The notes beneath the pieces are model-generated. The model did no database searches. It had not been told where the DNA came from and saw only the letters and a program-made list of their open reading frames with translations. Shown here in pieces: positions 1-10,145 of a stretch of DNA of 64,000 nt. The DNA is taken from positions 7,286,000 through 7,349,999 of the forward strand of contig JARUPZ010000004.1 of assembly GCA_031213475.1 (NCBI GenBank). Direction: 5' to 3'. This DNA comes from Nereocystis luetkeana. Its lineage: Eukaryota > Sar > Phaeophyceae > Laminariales > Laminariaceae. How positions within the stretch are numbered: position 1 is the stretch's first letter; the number at the start of each line of letters is the position of its first letter. The position numbers and the translations under genes were made by a program.

Positions 1-142
1 TTTTCTTCTTTCGATATACTCTTATGTCTGTACTCGTATGTAGGAAGAAGGCGAAAGCACAGCACGGCACAGCAGCAAAAAAAATGAAACCGAAACCTCG
101 GAAAGGGAAAAAAATCCCCGTCCCCTCTCGTGTAATAATTTT

Positions 143-1383
143 CTGCCTGATTGGAACACCTTGCACCCGGTCAAAAAGAATAAACGAAAAAAACCGCACA
201 GAAGAGCTTCTCTCTCAGCCTTGTACGCCGTCTACCCCTCTCGCGACCACCTCGGTACCGATTCGGTCCGGGTAAAGCTTTTATCACTCTCTGCCACAAT
301 CAGCCCCGTCGCCTGCCTCGCGTGAATCCCGGTGCTCACCGTGGCCGTCGTTGGCCAGCTCGATAACGTTGGTGTTCAAACTGCACACCTACCTCTTTCA
401 ACTTCGGCGTGGTCGCAAAAAAAAGCACCGCTTGATTAGTGTCTTGCCCTTCTGAACGACCTTTATAAACTCGTACGTACTCTATCAACAATCATAAATC
501 GAAGCCGGACAAAGCCCGTTCATGCACCCCCCGTATCTCGAGGCACACGCGACGCCTAGGCACCAAAGCGGCGACCGCGCTCCTTGCAACCTCCCCTCTA
601 TCCGCCAGCACCCGCTGACACCCGCGACGGCGCCGGGCTCTCCGACCGTGCCGTGCTCGGAGTACACGCACGCACCCGAAACGAAAGACGAAAAAAGAAA
701 GAAAGAACGTGTCAAGAGAAATGGAGAAAACCAAGAACTGCTGGAAAGGTCCGGCAAGTAGTAATGAAAAGCTGCCTGATTGGAACACCTTGCACCCGGT
801 CGAAAAGAAGAAATGAAAACAATCACACAGAAGAGCTTCTCTCTGAACCTCGTACGCCGCCCGCCCCTCTCGCGACCATCTCGCCACCGATTCGGTCCGG
901 GTAAAGCTTATATCACTCTCTGCCACAATCAACCCCGTCGCCCGCCCCGCGTGAAGCCCGGTGCTCACCGTGGCCGTCGTTCGCCAGGTCTATAACGTTG
1001 GTGTTCAAACTGCACACCTACCTCTTTCAACTCCAGCGTGGTCGCAAAAATAAGCACCGCTTGAATGGTATTTTGCCCTCCTGAACGACCTTTATAAACT
1101 TGTGCATACTCTATCAACAATCATAAATCGAAGCCTGACAAAGCCCGTTCATGCATCCCTCGTGTCTCGAGGCACACGCGACGCCTAGGCATGAAAGCGG
1201 CGACCGCGCTCCTTGCAACCCCCCCTCTACCCGCCAGCACCCGCTGACACCCGCGACGGTGCCGGGTCCTCCCGCGATGCCGTGCTCGGAGAACACGCAC
1301 GTACACGAAACGAAAGAAGAATAAAAGAAGAAATGGCCGACAAAACAAAGAACTGCTGGAAAGGTCCGGCAAGTAATGAAAGG
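143..1383. repeat. Tandem duplication, two units of about 629 and 612 bp
   Basis: Two adjacent units (143-771 and 772-1383) align along their whole length with scattered substitutions and small indels. Each carries a TATA-like TTTATAAA (462-469 and about 1091-1097) and, on the minus strand, a pyrimidine tract ending in CAG that resembles a splice acceptor. The first 142 bases of the window show nothing recognisable. Nature unknown: either a plain duplication or part of the 3' side of the minus-strand BED gene that starts at 2088. Confidence 0.8.
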
Positions 1384-1512
1384 AGGCGGTTTGGAAGTGG
1401 GAGCTCTGAGAGGCCAGGGATGCACCAACCGAGCACGCTCAGGGGTTGTGATCTAAGTATGTAGTTCTATTATACCAGCTATTATGTGCCAGGTACTTTT
1501 ACAAAAACTCAC

Positions 1513-2088
1513 CGAAAAAGCCTGGTAGCTGCCGACGATGAACCGGGTCGTAAGCATCGTGAACGGTCGAACACCGTCCATGTAAGCAACGATCGTGCCC
1601 TGGCCCTGACCCTCCCCGCTAGCGGCCCCACCCTCCACGGCGCCTGTTCCGCTTTGGCTTCCGCTGCCGCGGTCCCGGCCGCCTTTCAAAGCCTCTCTGT
1701 GCCCTTTCCGCTTTGTCTCGAGGTGTTGCTTCAGGTGCGTCGGGGAGGTGTACCTTATTTCTGCGTCGTCGTGGTCGCCGTTAGCCTCGCAAATGCGGCA
1801 AACGGCGATGTTGACTAGTGCTTCCTTCGCGTACACCATAAAGAACTTCCACACCCAGTGCTGGGATTTGAGGGGCTTGGAAAGCCGGCGCTCCTTCTGT
1901 ACGCGGTAGCGAACCGCTGCCTTGTCGCGTGCACTCGATTTCGGAGGAGCGCCCGGTACAGCAGTCACTTCTTCGTCTGACGCTCCATCACCGCCATGGT
2001 CCGTCGACAGGCCAGGCTCAGCGGTGCCGGCACCCTCGGCTCTGCCATCGGCACCGGCACCGTCGATGGCGAGGGGTTGATGCGCCAT
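1513..2088 (-). CDS. First exon of a BED-type zinc-finger protein (hAT transposase-like)
   Basis: This exon encodes 192 residues from the ATG at 2088. Residues 1-65 are a low-complexity, Gly/Ala/Asp-rich leader. Residues 73-130 fit a BED zinc finger: aromatic residues W78, W80, F82, F83, then C97-x2-C100 and H118, H122, H130 as ligands. BED fingers are DNA-binding domains typical of the N-terminus of hAT transposases and of host genes derived from them. A short RPF motif near residues 174-176 resembles the segment that follows the finger in hAT proteins. Reading continues to a stop at 1453, but a consensus donor GTGAGT lies right after the Ser codon at 1513, so I end the exon there. The catalytic hAT core is not visible; it would lie toward or beyond position 1. 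It could be a truncated transposon or a domesticated gene. Confidence 0.6.
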
Positions 2089-2810
2089 GAGTTGTTGTGG
2101 AAGACCTTTCTCTGTGCGTGCTGGTACGCTGGTACTGCTTGGGGACGCCGAGAACTACGCACCCCGTACCAAACAAGCCTTCCTACAAGCAAGGAAACCC
2201 AAAACCCGAAAATAGTTGGATAGTTGGCACCGCCGCAACTAACTAACTAAACTAGCCAGCTAATAACTAGCTGGCAACTAATATTCAGCCAAGTCACAGC
2301 CCTAATTTTTACTCATGCTCGATCTACTGATATATGGCAGTATGCCGCCTGACGCGTTTAACTATCTGGAACAGAGCAGTTTGAGGACATTTTCTGATTC
2401 GCTTTGGCAGTTCCGCACCCAGTTCTGAATCATTGATTGGCCTGTGTACTCGCAGACGAGTGCACACCACCACAAACCCAAACAACGTAGCGCGTGATAA
2501 TTCGTACCTGGTAATTTTGTTTTAGACTCCGTAGGCCTTGTGAATGGGAGTGATGATAACCAAGTTATACTTGGTTGGTGGGAGCAATGCACTTCGTGGA
2601 TATTTAATATCAGGTAATAATGGCCCCGTTTTCTTCGGGTAAATCGATGAAGACGACAATTTGCTCTTAGTGAGTATTTTGGCGATGAGGGCCCGGTACC
2701 ATCTGTAGGTCGCTTTTGTGCCCCGTGCTCCCCCTTGCCTCTTGACGTACTACGTCTAAATCGGGGTTACCGCGTCTGCTCCACCTTCCACCTCTACACT
2801 CCCTGCTCAA
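2089..2810. other. Intergenic stretch, no gene seen
   Basis: Mixed-composition DNA upstream of the BED exon. It holds a short run of CTAA/CTAG-type repeats near 2235-2280 and one ACCTGGTA motif near 2507. A minus-strand promoter for the BED gene is expected near 2090-2250 but no clear TATA element was recognised. Confidence 0.5.
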
Positions 2811-2989
2811 GTTTCATCCACGCCCCCGTCTCCCGTACACGCCCTGCACACGGGACCTCCACTTACACCTCCATTGCCAGGCACGGGCACCCCCTTTTTC
2901 GTAAGTAGTGTTTTTCTTGTTTTGTTGTTTTTCCTCCTCCCCCTCCGAGTTCGATCCCTCTACGACTACAGCACCAGCTCGTGACGTGC

Positions 2990-3640
2990 ATGGGCCTTCG
3001 ACGACAGCTTCTGCCCCAGGCCACCAGGGGAGTGTCTCCACACTTCCAGGCTTCGTCGCGGCCATCACAAGACTACTCCGATTTTTTCCTCGGGCCACCA
3101 GGAGAGCGTCTCTACTCTCCCCTCTGCTGCGAGCGTCTATCCGCAGGAGTTTCCACCGGTCGTAAAACGAACAGTATCTCAACACTTTCAGGTGTTACTA
3201 CCGGTCATCCGAGGCGTGCTCTTCTCTTCCTGGAGCCACCAAGGGACAGTCTCTACTCTCCCCCCTTCTACGAGCGTCTGCACGCAGGTGCTACTACAGG
3301 CCAACAGAGGCGTGCTCTTCTCTGCCTCGGGCCGCCAAGGGACAGTCTCTACTCTCCCCTCTGCTGCGATCGTCTGCACTCAGGTGCTACCACCGGGTCG
3401 TCAAAGGAACAGTGCCCCAACATTTTCAGGTGGTCCTATCGGTCATCAGAGGAGTGATCACCTCTTGCTCGGACCACCAGAGGAGACTCCCCACCCTCGC
3501 CACTGCTGCGAGCACCTACACTACGGGGTATTCCCACGGCTCATCAGAGGAGTACTCGTCTTCTCTTCCTCGCATCCACAGGGCAGAGTCTCTACTCTAC
3601 CCTGTCCTGCGAACCGCCGGGGTTCTGCCAGGGTCACAGG
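2990..3640 (+). repeat. Imperfect tandem repeat of about 96 bp in gag region
   Basis: A core containing CTCTACTCTCC and a CTGC-rich segment recurs five or more times; the best two units are exactly 96 bp apart (3216/3312 and 3244/3340), which is 32 codons, so the repeats stay in one frame. Translations give a 32-residue repeat in every forward frame and I could not tell which frame was once used. It lies directly upstream of the gag zinc-knuckle relic and probably belongs to the same retroelement. Confidence 0.6.
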
Positions 3641-3699
3641 AGGAGAGCGTGGCATCGATCGATACTGCAACCGCTACTGCTTCAATGGGCGCCGCCATC

Positions 3700-4216
3700 T
3701 CTGTTGCACCACTACCTCTCCATCGCCCCCTTTTCCGATCTCCCCCCGCTTGGAGCCCCCTCTTCACTTCTTTCGCGCTAGCGATCGCCCTTTGCCCTTA
3801 TACCGGATAATGCCTCAACTACGGTGGACGGAGTCACTACGTACAAACGTACCAAGGCCCCTTTATTTACCCCGCCGGTGTTCTGGGTGAGCCCAACTCG
3901 AGGCGACACAACTCTGCCGGCAATTCCAGTAACAACCGCCGGCACAACTCCCATTCTAAGAACGAGCGCCCCCACGGCAACTCCGGCCGTGCTGCAGGCT
4001 CGCAGTGGACGAACTACTCTCCCAACAACCAACACTCGGGATAATTCCGCACCGCAGCTCACTCCCCCCTCCCCTCAAGGACCTCCCTCATCTGCCCTCA
4101 CCGTAACCGATCCCACAACCAAGACCCCCACTACCCCAGCGAACATGCGCCTCGGCCCTTCACAACACGGAGGTAACCAAAACTCCCGGCAACCGGGTAC
4201 CTTCCGTACTATCTAA
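3700..4216 (+). pseudogene. Ty3/gypsy gag relic with degenerate zinc knuckle
   Basis: At 3811-3852 one frame has the exact spacing of a retroviral-type CCHC zinc knuckle (C-x2-C-x4-H-x4-C), but the second and fourth ligands read Tyr (TAC) instead of Cys. Both losses are explained by single G-to-A changes from TGC. The following residues are rich in Asn, Arg, Ser and His, as expected for a nucleocapsid tail that binds RNA. The frame is interrupted soon after. Its place just before the NADAR, protease and reverse transcriptase segments on the same strand supports the call as gag. The capsid part further upstream is not recognisable. Confidence 0.55.
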
Positions 4217-4226
4217 CCAGCCGAGG

Positions 4227-5138
4227 GTGAAGAACCGCTCGCGACTTCACCAGCGGCACTACACGCGACCGTGCAGGGTACCTCTCTGGACCCTCGGAGA
4301 GAGTACTTTTCAGGAGCCGCCGGGTCTACTTACTCTCCCGACCCCTCCCCCTCTTTTCTCCCCGCTTCTAACCTATCTTCAATATCAACCCCTCTCCCTT
4401 CTTCAAGCGGTTGGTTTGAGGTGTGGGCAGGAGGACGTGGGCAAACCGAGCACTCCCTCAACGCTCCCCCCGGTGCCCCCAGCCGATGCGCGACGCCGCG
4501 CCTTACCTAACATTGCCGAAATGTCTACGGATCTTGCCAATCTTGTGGGCGACACGACAACCACGGCCAACAGCGGTATCCACTCCCTCTCAGGATCTTC
4601 TCCCCCAGGGGCATCCACTTTCAACTCATTTACGTCCTCTGATGAACGATGTTATCGGCGCACGTCAACCGGCGTCCGTCAAACCCGGACAGTACACACT
4701 TCGACCTCCGTTGATTCTGTAGGATCCCCTGGACTTGTAGCTGCCCGCCCCCTGCTGACCACACCACTCTCCCTGGGCCCAACGGACGGTTTTCCCGTGG
4801 ACTCATCCGCGGAAGACTCAATCAAGTCACCAAGATTATGCCAGGAGCCGCCTGTACCGACACCCACACCACGGTCACGGCCTACTACAGGTACCGCATG
4901 TTCTTCCGAGTTTCTCCCTCCTCCGCGTATGTTAAATGCTGTTGGCAGGGATTCCCAGGGTACCTCGTCACGAGCGTCTTGCCGTCACGTACATCCTCCC
5001 GGGGCCTCGTCACAATCGACCTTACCCCACACGTTTTCGGGGAGCGAAGCCGTCTCACCCACGTCTTCCCCGATAACGTCCCACAACAAATCCCCCTCTC
5101 CACTCCCCTCGACTTTGAGCCCCTCCCAAATCCTATTT
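4227..5138 (+). pseudogene. Pro/Ser/Thr-rich linker between gag and NADAR
   Basis: A frame open from 4227 to 5378 encodes mostly Pro, Ser and Thr with no domain I recognise until about 5130, where NADAR-like sequence begins in the same frame. Such low-complexity stretches commonly separate gag and pol in gypsy elements. I see no transmembrane segment and no cysteine pattern. Function unknown; it may be part of the original polyprotein or an open frame by composition, since the region has few A/T-rich codons and so few stops. Confidence 0.4.
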
Positions 5139-5580
5139 TTCTGGGATTATTCCTCGGTCTTTTCCCAGAGGTGTCCTTCGACGCCCACCGTAGACAACAA
5201 GCACTACAACTGTTCGGAACAAAACATGATGTCGGAAAAGGCCAAGCTTTTCATCGAAACAGCAACTCGCCGAAGATCATGTCCTCTCCGAATCCCGAAC
5301 TACAAAAACGCCTCGGCCGCTCCGTTTCCAATTTTACCCAAGAACGTTAGGTACAGCATCGGTACGACATCGTTTTAAAGGCCAACCACGCCAAGTGTTC
5401 GGCTCCCCCTTCACTACAACAACTCGTAGACACCGGCGACAAGTTCTTCGCCGAAGAAAGTCCTTACGACCTCGTCTGGGGCATCGGCTTCACGTGTGAC
5501 GATAGGCGAGCCTTACAACCTCCACTCTGGCCGGGACTCAACCTGTTGGGCGATATCCTGATGATGATCCGCCACCAGCT
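5139..5580 (+). pseudogene. NADAR (YbiA/DUF1768-type) domain inside gypsy polyprotein, broken
   Basis: NADAR domains are small alpha-helical enzymes of the YbiA family linked to ADP-ribose/NAD or riboflavin-intermediate metabolism, acting as N-glycosidases. The N-terminal half (5139-5255) shows FW...SVFSQ, then YNCSEQ followed by EKAKLF, matching the family core with its conserved Glu in SEQ. After a frameshift between about 5250 and 5275 the second half continues: KIM, a KRLGR motif, a position where the family has Trp but here TAG (5348-5350), then TGDKFF, SPYDLVWGIG and WPGLNLLG...IR. The order and spacing match a whole NADAR domain of about 145 residues. The C-terminal half is in the same uninterrupted frame as the downstream protease (open from 5351 to 6724), so it was part of the polyprotein. 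One frameshift and one nonsense codon make this copy inactive. Confidence 0.75.
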
Positions 5581-6724
5581 TGCCTTCCCCCCTCCACTCC
5601 CGCCCCCCCTTCGCGCCTCTCGCGTCTTACCCTCCAAAAAGGGGATTCACGAGTTCAGCGCAACCGTCCCAGCTCCTACACCGCACTCCACGCTGGACCA
5701 CCTACTGCCGCCTTTCCTTCCTGAAGCCACTCCTCCGCACGCATTGGTCTGTGCCATTTCGTCCGGAGCTGCTCTCCCTTCTGCGATCCCCTCCCTGATT
5801 GCCAAACACGGACCGGACCTCTCGAGCGGTATAGTTACCGTCGACGACGCCTCCTTTACGACCAGGATCAAGGTACACAGTGGACCCTCCGCATCCAACC
5901 GCTACGGCCTAGTAGCTCTCCTGGATACCGGCTCTCCCCAGACCTTCATCTCCGCTGAAGCTTGGGCCTGTATGAAGCGCCGCAACACCGCGTCGGACGC
6001 CTGTGAACGACACGCTTCCCTTCGTTCCTGGGGTGGTTTTTGTAACTCCGCTCCGTTTCTAACTTCGATTTCCGTCCGACTCAGCATCCAGTTCTTACAT
6101 AACAGCACTCCCTCCGCCGAACTCGCCGTATGGGCGTGCATCGTGCCACATGGGACTATGCAACATCCCGTTCCACTGGGACGTGACAGCTGGTTGCGGT
6201 TCGAACACCGCACGTACACCACCCTGCCTCGCCTCCCTTCGCGACCACTCTTTGGCGAGCTCTCCCTAGACACCCCTTACAAGGATGGCCTCTCCACGTT
6301 CGTTCACGACAACCACCTCGAGTTCGCCGGCGTTCACGCCGTCTCCCTTTCGGCTACCGTGTCCCTCGTTCCGTTAACTTCGTGCGGTCCTCCGGCCTTC
6401 CGGCACCCACCGGCCATTACCTCGTCGGCATGCTTCCCCGCGACGGTCTCTCCTCCGAAACAGAAATCTTCGTCGCCAACGGACACCAGAATATCCCGTT
6501 CTCGGGTTTCACCGATCTTGAACGAGGCGACCTTTTGGGGACCTCCCCTACTCCCCTCATACAAATTCCGGTCTCAGCACCGCAAGTTCTCCCCACGACG
6601 TCACCTCCAGCCTCCGCTGTTATCGACGTCCACTCCCTGCACGACAACATCCCCTTACATGACGACGATACACCTCCGGCTGACCCCCCCAAGACCCCTT
6701 GTGACCAACTCTTGGGACGTCTGA
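5581..6724 (+). pseudogene. Ty3/gypsy retropepsin-like aspartic protease
   Basis: The reading frame continues without a stop from the NADAR half. The hallmark LLDTGS motif is at about 5915-5935, with the catalytic Asp codon at 5924, followed by PQTFIS as in gypsy proteases. A VPLGRDSWL segment near 6172-6195 matches the conserved Gly-Arg-Asp flap/helix region near the end of the domain. Such proteases cut the gag-pol polyprotein as dimers inside virus-like particles. Frame is lost around 6380-6600, after which pol continues in another forward frame. With no intact gag or reverse transcriptase the element here is dead. Confidence 0.8.
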
Positions 6725-7035
6725 CTGTTGACCAACGAACCTGCTTTCTCCTCGTCTGGGACCAACTCCCGCTGCACCTTCGTGACGTCTCTTTTAACCA
6801 CCGCGGCTCTGGTTGGTTTCCTTCGGTCATCACGGCGCTAGGGAAAATTTCTTTGCGAGTTCCCCGACGTTGCGAGTTCCCCGACGTTTTCTCCACGTCC
6901 AAAACCGACTTCGGCTCGTGCCCCCTTATTCCGTTCAAGATTTCCATCCCCCCGGATAGTGCCCCCGTATGTTCCCGCCCTTACCGCATCAACCCTATCC
7001 TCGCCAAAAAGGCCGACGCTGTTGATTCCATCTAG
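6382..7035 (+). pseudogene. Ty3/gypsy reverse transcriptase, N-terminal piece only
   Basis: The frame encodes an Asp/Pro-rich spacer followed by the classic entry to the gypsy RT domain: FPDVFSTSK, DFGSC, a Pro-rich turn with PVCSRPYRINPIL, then KKADAV. These residues normally precede the palm motifs of reverse transcriptase. The domain stops abruptly at the TAG of 7033-7035, before any catalytic motif (no YxDD). A short direct duplication of GTTCCCCGACGTT (6857-6890) has doubled a few residues just before the FPDVF motif. From about 7024 the sequence switches to a repeat also present at 43.7-44.9 kb, so the element carries a large internal deletion or was joined to an LTR. Confidence 0.8.
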
Positions 7036-8100
7036 CACCTCACGTTACGCTTGTTTCACTAGGACACAATTCGCAACAACAAGTGTTATTGTACCTATCT
7101 TGCTGTTGCACCTCCTCCTTGCCTTTCCTTAGGGGTGGTCTTGGGTATTTGGGTCCTTCGGTATTTCGGTCTTTCGGTATTGCGATCTTTCTTCTTGTCT
7201 CTCTTTTTTTTTTTTTTTTCGTTTCCTACGTTTTCCTTCTCTAGCTCAACCGCTATCCCTACCAGAGACATCTCAGCCTCATTTACGAGGTGTGGAGGGG
7301 TCTATGATCTCATTTGGATGTTGGTTTTGAATAGCAGTATCTTCGACCCCCTATTTCGATTTTCGGATGTCTTAAATAGCCATCTCTGTATCGTCGTGGG
7401 ATCTGCATCTACGGCTATTCAGGGTGGGCTAATGTGATAGAGTACCTTGGTTTATAGTACACCAGATAGAGACCAACCATCAGTACGTATATAGACCAAC
7501 CGTCCGCAAATAAGATAGTTGTAATCGCAGAATGGATACGTACGTCTAGTATCGAAGTAGCCGAGGAGATAGAAATATACGTACGTACTATGATCATACG
7601 GAAGTCATGGGGTATCTCGCTACATAGCATCTTCAGAAAAGGATACTATGTTCAAATATAATTCCCGGGGTGTAACTACATAGCATCCATAGTGAGCCCA
7701 TACAGGATTCTCCGGGTGCTGCTCTATATAGTATCCTCATACAGGACTCATGGGGTGTTGCGCTACAAATGTAACTTCATACTTGAGGTTGTACGGGATG
7801 TCACGCTTGAAGTTGAGGGTGGCGCGTGCCCCCAGATGAGGGTGACGCGTGCCTCGTTGCCAGTAGATTATAGCCGGTTGAAGACAGATCATATTTCTGT
7901 CTTCAAAACCAGTAGCGTCCCACCCCCCCTCTATGCTCACTCGTCTCTTGCCCCCTTCGAGCAAGCCGCACACTCGTAATAAAAGAGAACATATCACGAA
8001 CTGCGTCTGAGTTAGACCAAGCACAGACACCTGAGTCACACTTCTTCTGCGGATGGATCATCATCACTGGTACCCTTGCCCCTGCCCTTCTCTCCTACAT
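7024..8100 (+). repeat. About 1.1-kb dispersed repeat, probable LTR, inverted partner at 43.7-44.9 kb
   Basis: This region aligns as the reverse complement of about 43,665-44,860, beginning at GTTGATTCCATCTAG and ending near 8100. It includes a poly-T stretch (7206-7220), a cluster of degenerate short tandem units that mention CTACATAGCATC (about 7590-7780), and a conserved stretch near 7815-7920. At the other locus the repeat directly follows a gypsy integrase and chromodomain, which suggests it is the 3' LTR of the same retroelement family. No open frame of note. Confidence 0.65.
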
Positions 8101-8318
8101 CACAATACATAATATCAAGATAAGCTATGCTGATGAGATTAACAGGAGAACATCAGAACCGTGAGTGTTTCGTTTGCTGGAATTAACGGATAACACGCCG
8201 TCCTTCTCAAGCAAGAAACACAACATGGGGAAAAGTTTCTTGCTTCTTGGTATATGTGTCCTGCCGATACTGTACGCCTTGAAGCTGGTGATTTACTGAT
8301 CACCGTCTGTTTGTTGTT
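8101..8318. other. Short spacer, nothing recognised
   Basis: Unique-looking sequence between the probable LTR and a SINE. No coding or structural signal was seen. Confidence 0.4.
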
Positions 8319-8654
8319 CTTTTTTTTTTAATCATCACTTCCACTTTCCGGCCTACTTTCCAGCCTAACTCGTAGGAGGTTTTACCCTCGACGACCTTCT
8401 GGACAAGCCGTGGTCACAGGTGTCTACCCTTCTCCCCCCCGGTGCGTGCCTTTATTTTTTTGTCGCGCTTGGGGTTCAGCATTCCCACTGCTCGTCGATT
8501 GTCATCGAGTGTACCTAACTCACGCTCTCGCGCTTTCCGCTAATCAACTTACTTCACGCAAAAAAAAGCCCTTGCGAGCATGCGCTCGGTGGGACTTGAA
8601 CCCACGAAATTGATCTTGATAGGCACGGGGACCACCTACCAAGCCACCGGGGAC
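8319..8654 (-). mobile_element. tRNA-derived SINE, family 2, copy 1
   Basis: Read on the minus strand, the element starts at about 8654 with a tRNA-like head: an A box around GGCTTGGTAGGTGG and a B box GGGTTCAAGTCCC about 45 bp further on, matching an RNA polymerase III promoter. A unique body of about 230 bp follows, ending near an A-rich tail (poly-T on the plus strand at 8319-8329). Three more copies occur at 27.5, 31.5 and 32.3 kb, all on the minus strand. Confidence 0.8.
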
Positions 8655-8699
8655 TTGTATGTAGGTTCGGTTGTATATACGTACAGTAGTATATACATA

Positions 8700-8890
8700 C
8701 GTCGTAGTAGGAGTATAGCAGTGCAGGATGTCAAATAAAGAAAACGAGCACACGAATGGCAGACTGAGAACACATAAAATTTGGGGTTCTTTACTGTATC
8801 CCTGGTAAATACTGAAACGAGGGCATAAGGCACCCATTTTCGAATAGGAAATCCATCCTGGGCCCGATTTCCTGCTTTTTATCGAGTGAT
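8700..8890 (+). repeat. Dispersed repeat of about 170 bp, partner at 46.86-47.02 kb
   Basis: The segment with GAAAACGAGCAC, a GAGA-containing middle and AATCCA(T/G)CCTGGGCC shares order and spacing with 46,860-47,020. A further piece of the same unit may lie at 62,180-62,260 on the opposite strand. No coding potential; class unknown. Confidence 0.45.
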
Positions 8891-9590
8891 TGCACTTCTG
8901 TATACCACTGAAATATAACAATATTTCGACGAGTGGATAGCTGCAGTGTCATCATGTGTATGTGCAGCAAGGTACACGGTGTGGTGCGGAACGGGAATAC
9001 CGGTCGGTGTACCGAGGAAGGAGGAAGATGAGGGGAGACAGACCTCCTAGGTATTACGACCTCAGGCAGATGATCAGCTGCACCGCACAACCTTCTGCGC
9101 GTTGCAGGCATATCCCGGCTATTCCTTAGAACAACAGCGGACTCTCGTTTGACGCATGTTTTCAACAACTACTTGAGGGGAGAGAACTTACTTGGTTCTT
9201 GCAGCAGCAGGAGCCAGGGTAGTATAGGCGCAGGGGGGGGTACAGGGGAACTACTGCTGTAGGAAAGTAGGAGTATAGAAGTGATTGCAGTAGATACATT
9301 TGTAGGGCAAGGGGGTTTTCGTTCGTTTCTTGACGAGTTTCGTCAAAAGTATTCAGATTTGCTTGTTCAATGCTGATTTCATTGGATTCTGGATTCTCCC
9401 ATTTATATGTGGATATACATGGCGATTGGAATGAGCACTAAACACTGTCAAAGATGGCAGATATTGTCATACTTGCTAAATGTGCTACACGGCACCTGGT
9501 GCCGCAATTAAAACGGCAGCGCCGACGTTTTATGCCAGTACCGCCTTAGCTAGTAGAGAAGTAGGAGCGTGTGTTTGTTCTATGTTTCTA
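8891..9590. other. Intergenic stretch, no gene seen
   Basis: Mixed sequence with a short G tract near 9230-9240 and repeated CTGC/GCAG trinucleotides. I see no domain-bearing reading frame and no repeat shared with the rest of the window. Confidence 0.4.
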
Positions 9591-9593
9591 TTC

Positions 9594-9694
9594 AGGGGGA
9601 ACATAGTTAATAGGACCTACGGTACACACAAAAACCTGTATATTTACCTATATTTACTACTAATGTTTGGTCCTGTCAACTATGTGGTCCCCCG
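9594..9694. mobile_element. TA-flanked mini-MITE (family M1)
   Basis: About 100 bp with terminal inverted repeats related to CGGGGGACCATAGTTAATAGG at one end and its complement at the other. The interior holds ACACAAAAACCT and ATTTACTA as in the copies at 41,988 and 12,294. The flanks are a little diverged here; the TA target site is clearest in the 29,538 and 41,988 copies. There is no coding capacity. Confidence 0.75.
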
Positions 9695-9699
9695 TAAAT

Positions 9700-10145
9700 A
9701 GTGATGTTTGTTTACCTTCCATTGACCCTGTGAAGGGTAGTGCCGTGATATAAGCTGGCGACAGACATATAGGGATGTCGATGCAGGTTGGGGCACGCTG
9801 TGCTTGTAGTCCACGACCTTATCATCACTGCTCACAATTGGGCACAAACAAAACGGCCGCAGGACCTATTCAACTCGCGGTGAAGGAGACGCTGCGGGGC
9901 TTGAGATGCGAATCATCCAGGGTCTCTCGCGTGGATCACGCCATACGAAGAAAAAACGAAATGGCCGAGTGGATTTCGGCTTTGTGCGCCGGTGTTCCTC
10001 TCCATTTTTTTCAATATCGTTGTCGACGTTTTTGGGGTTTTCATTTCGGTACTGATATCTATCGTCATCGCTATCGTTGTCGAAGTTATATTGGCCTTTT
10101 CGGACCGAAACGTTATTGGTTTTGATATTCAAACAACCGGGGTAT
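9700..10145. other. Intergenic stretch, no gene seen
   Basis: Short open frames on both strands lack domains. Several TATCG-type motifs at 10,020-10,090 are similar to the dispersed repeat that follows. Confidence 0.4.

Noticed and set aside
4838-5350. Separate gene in the frame overlapping the start of the NADAR region
   Set aside because: Its last 30 codons are the second NADAR frame; the rest looks like out-of-frame polyprotein sequence.
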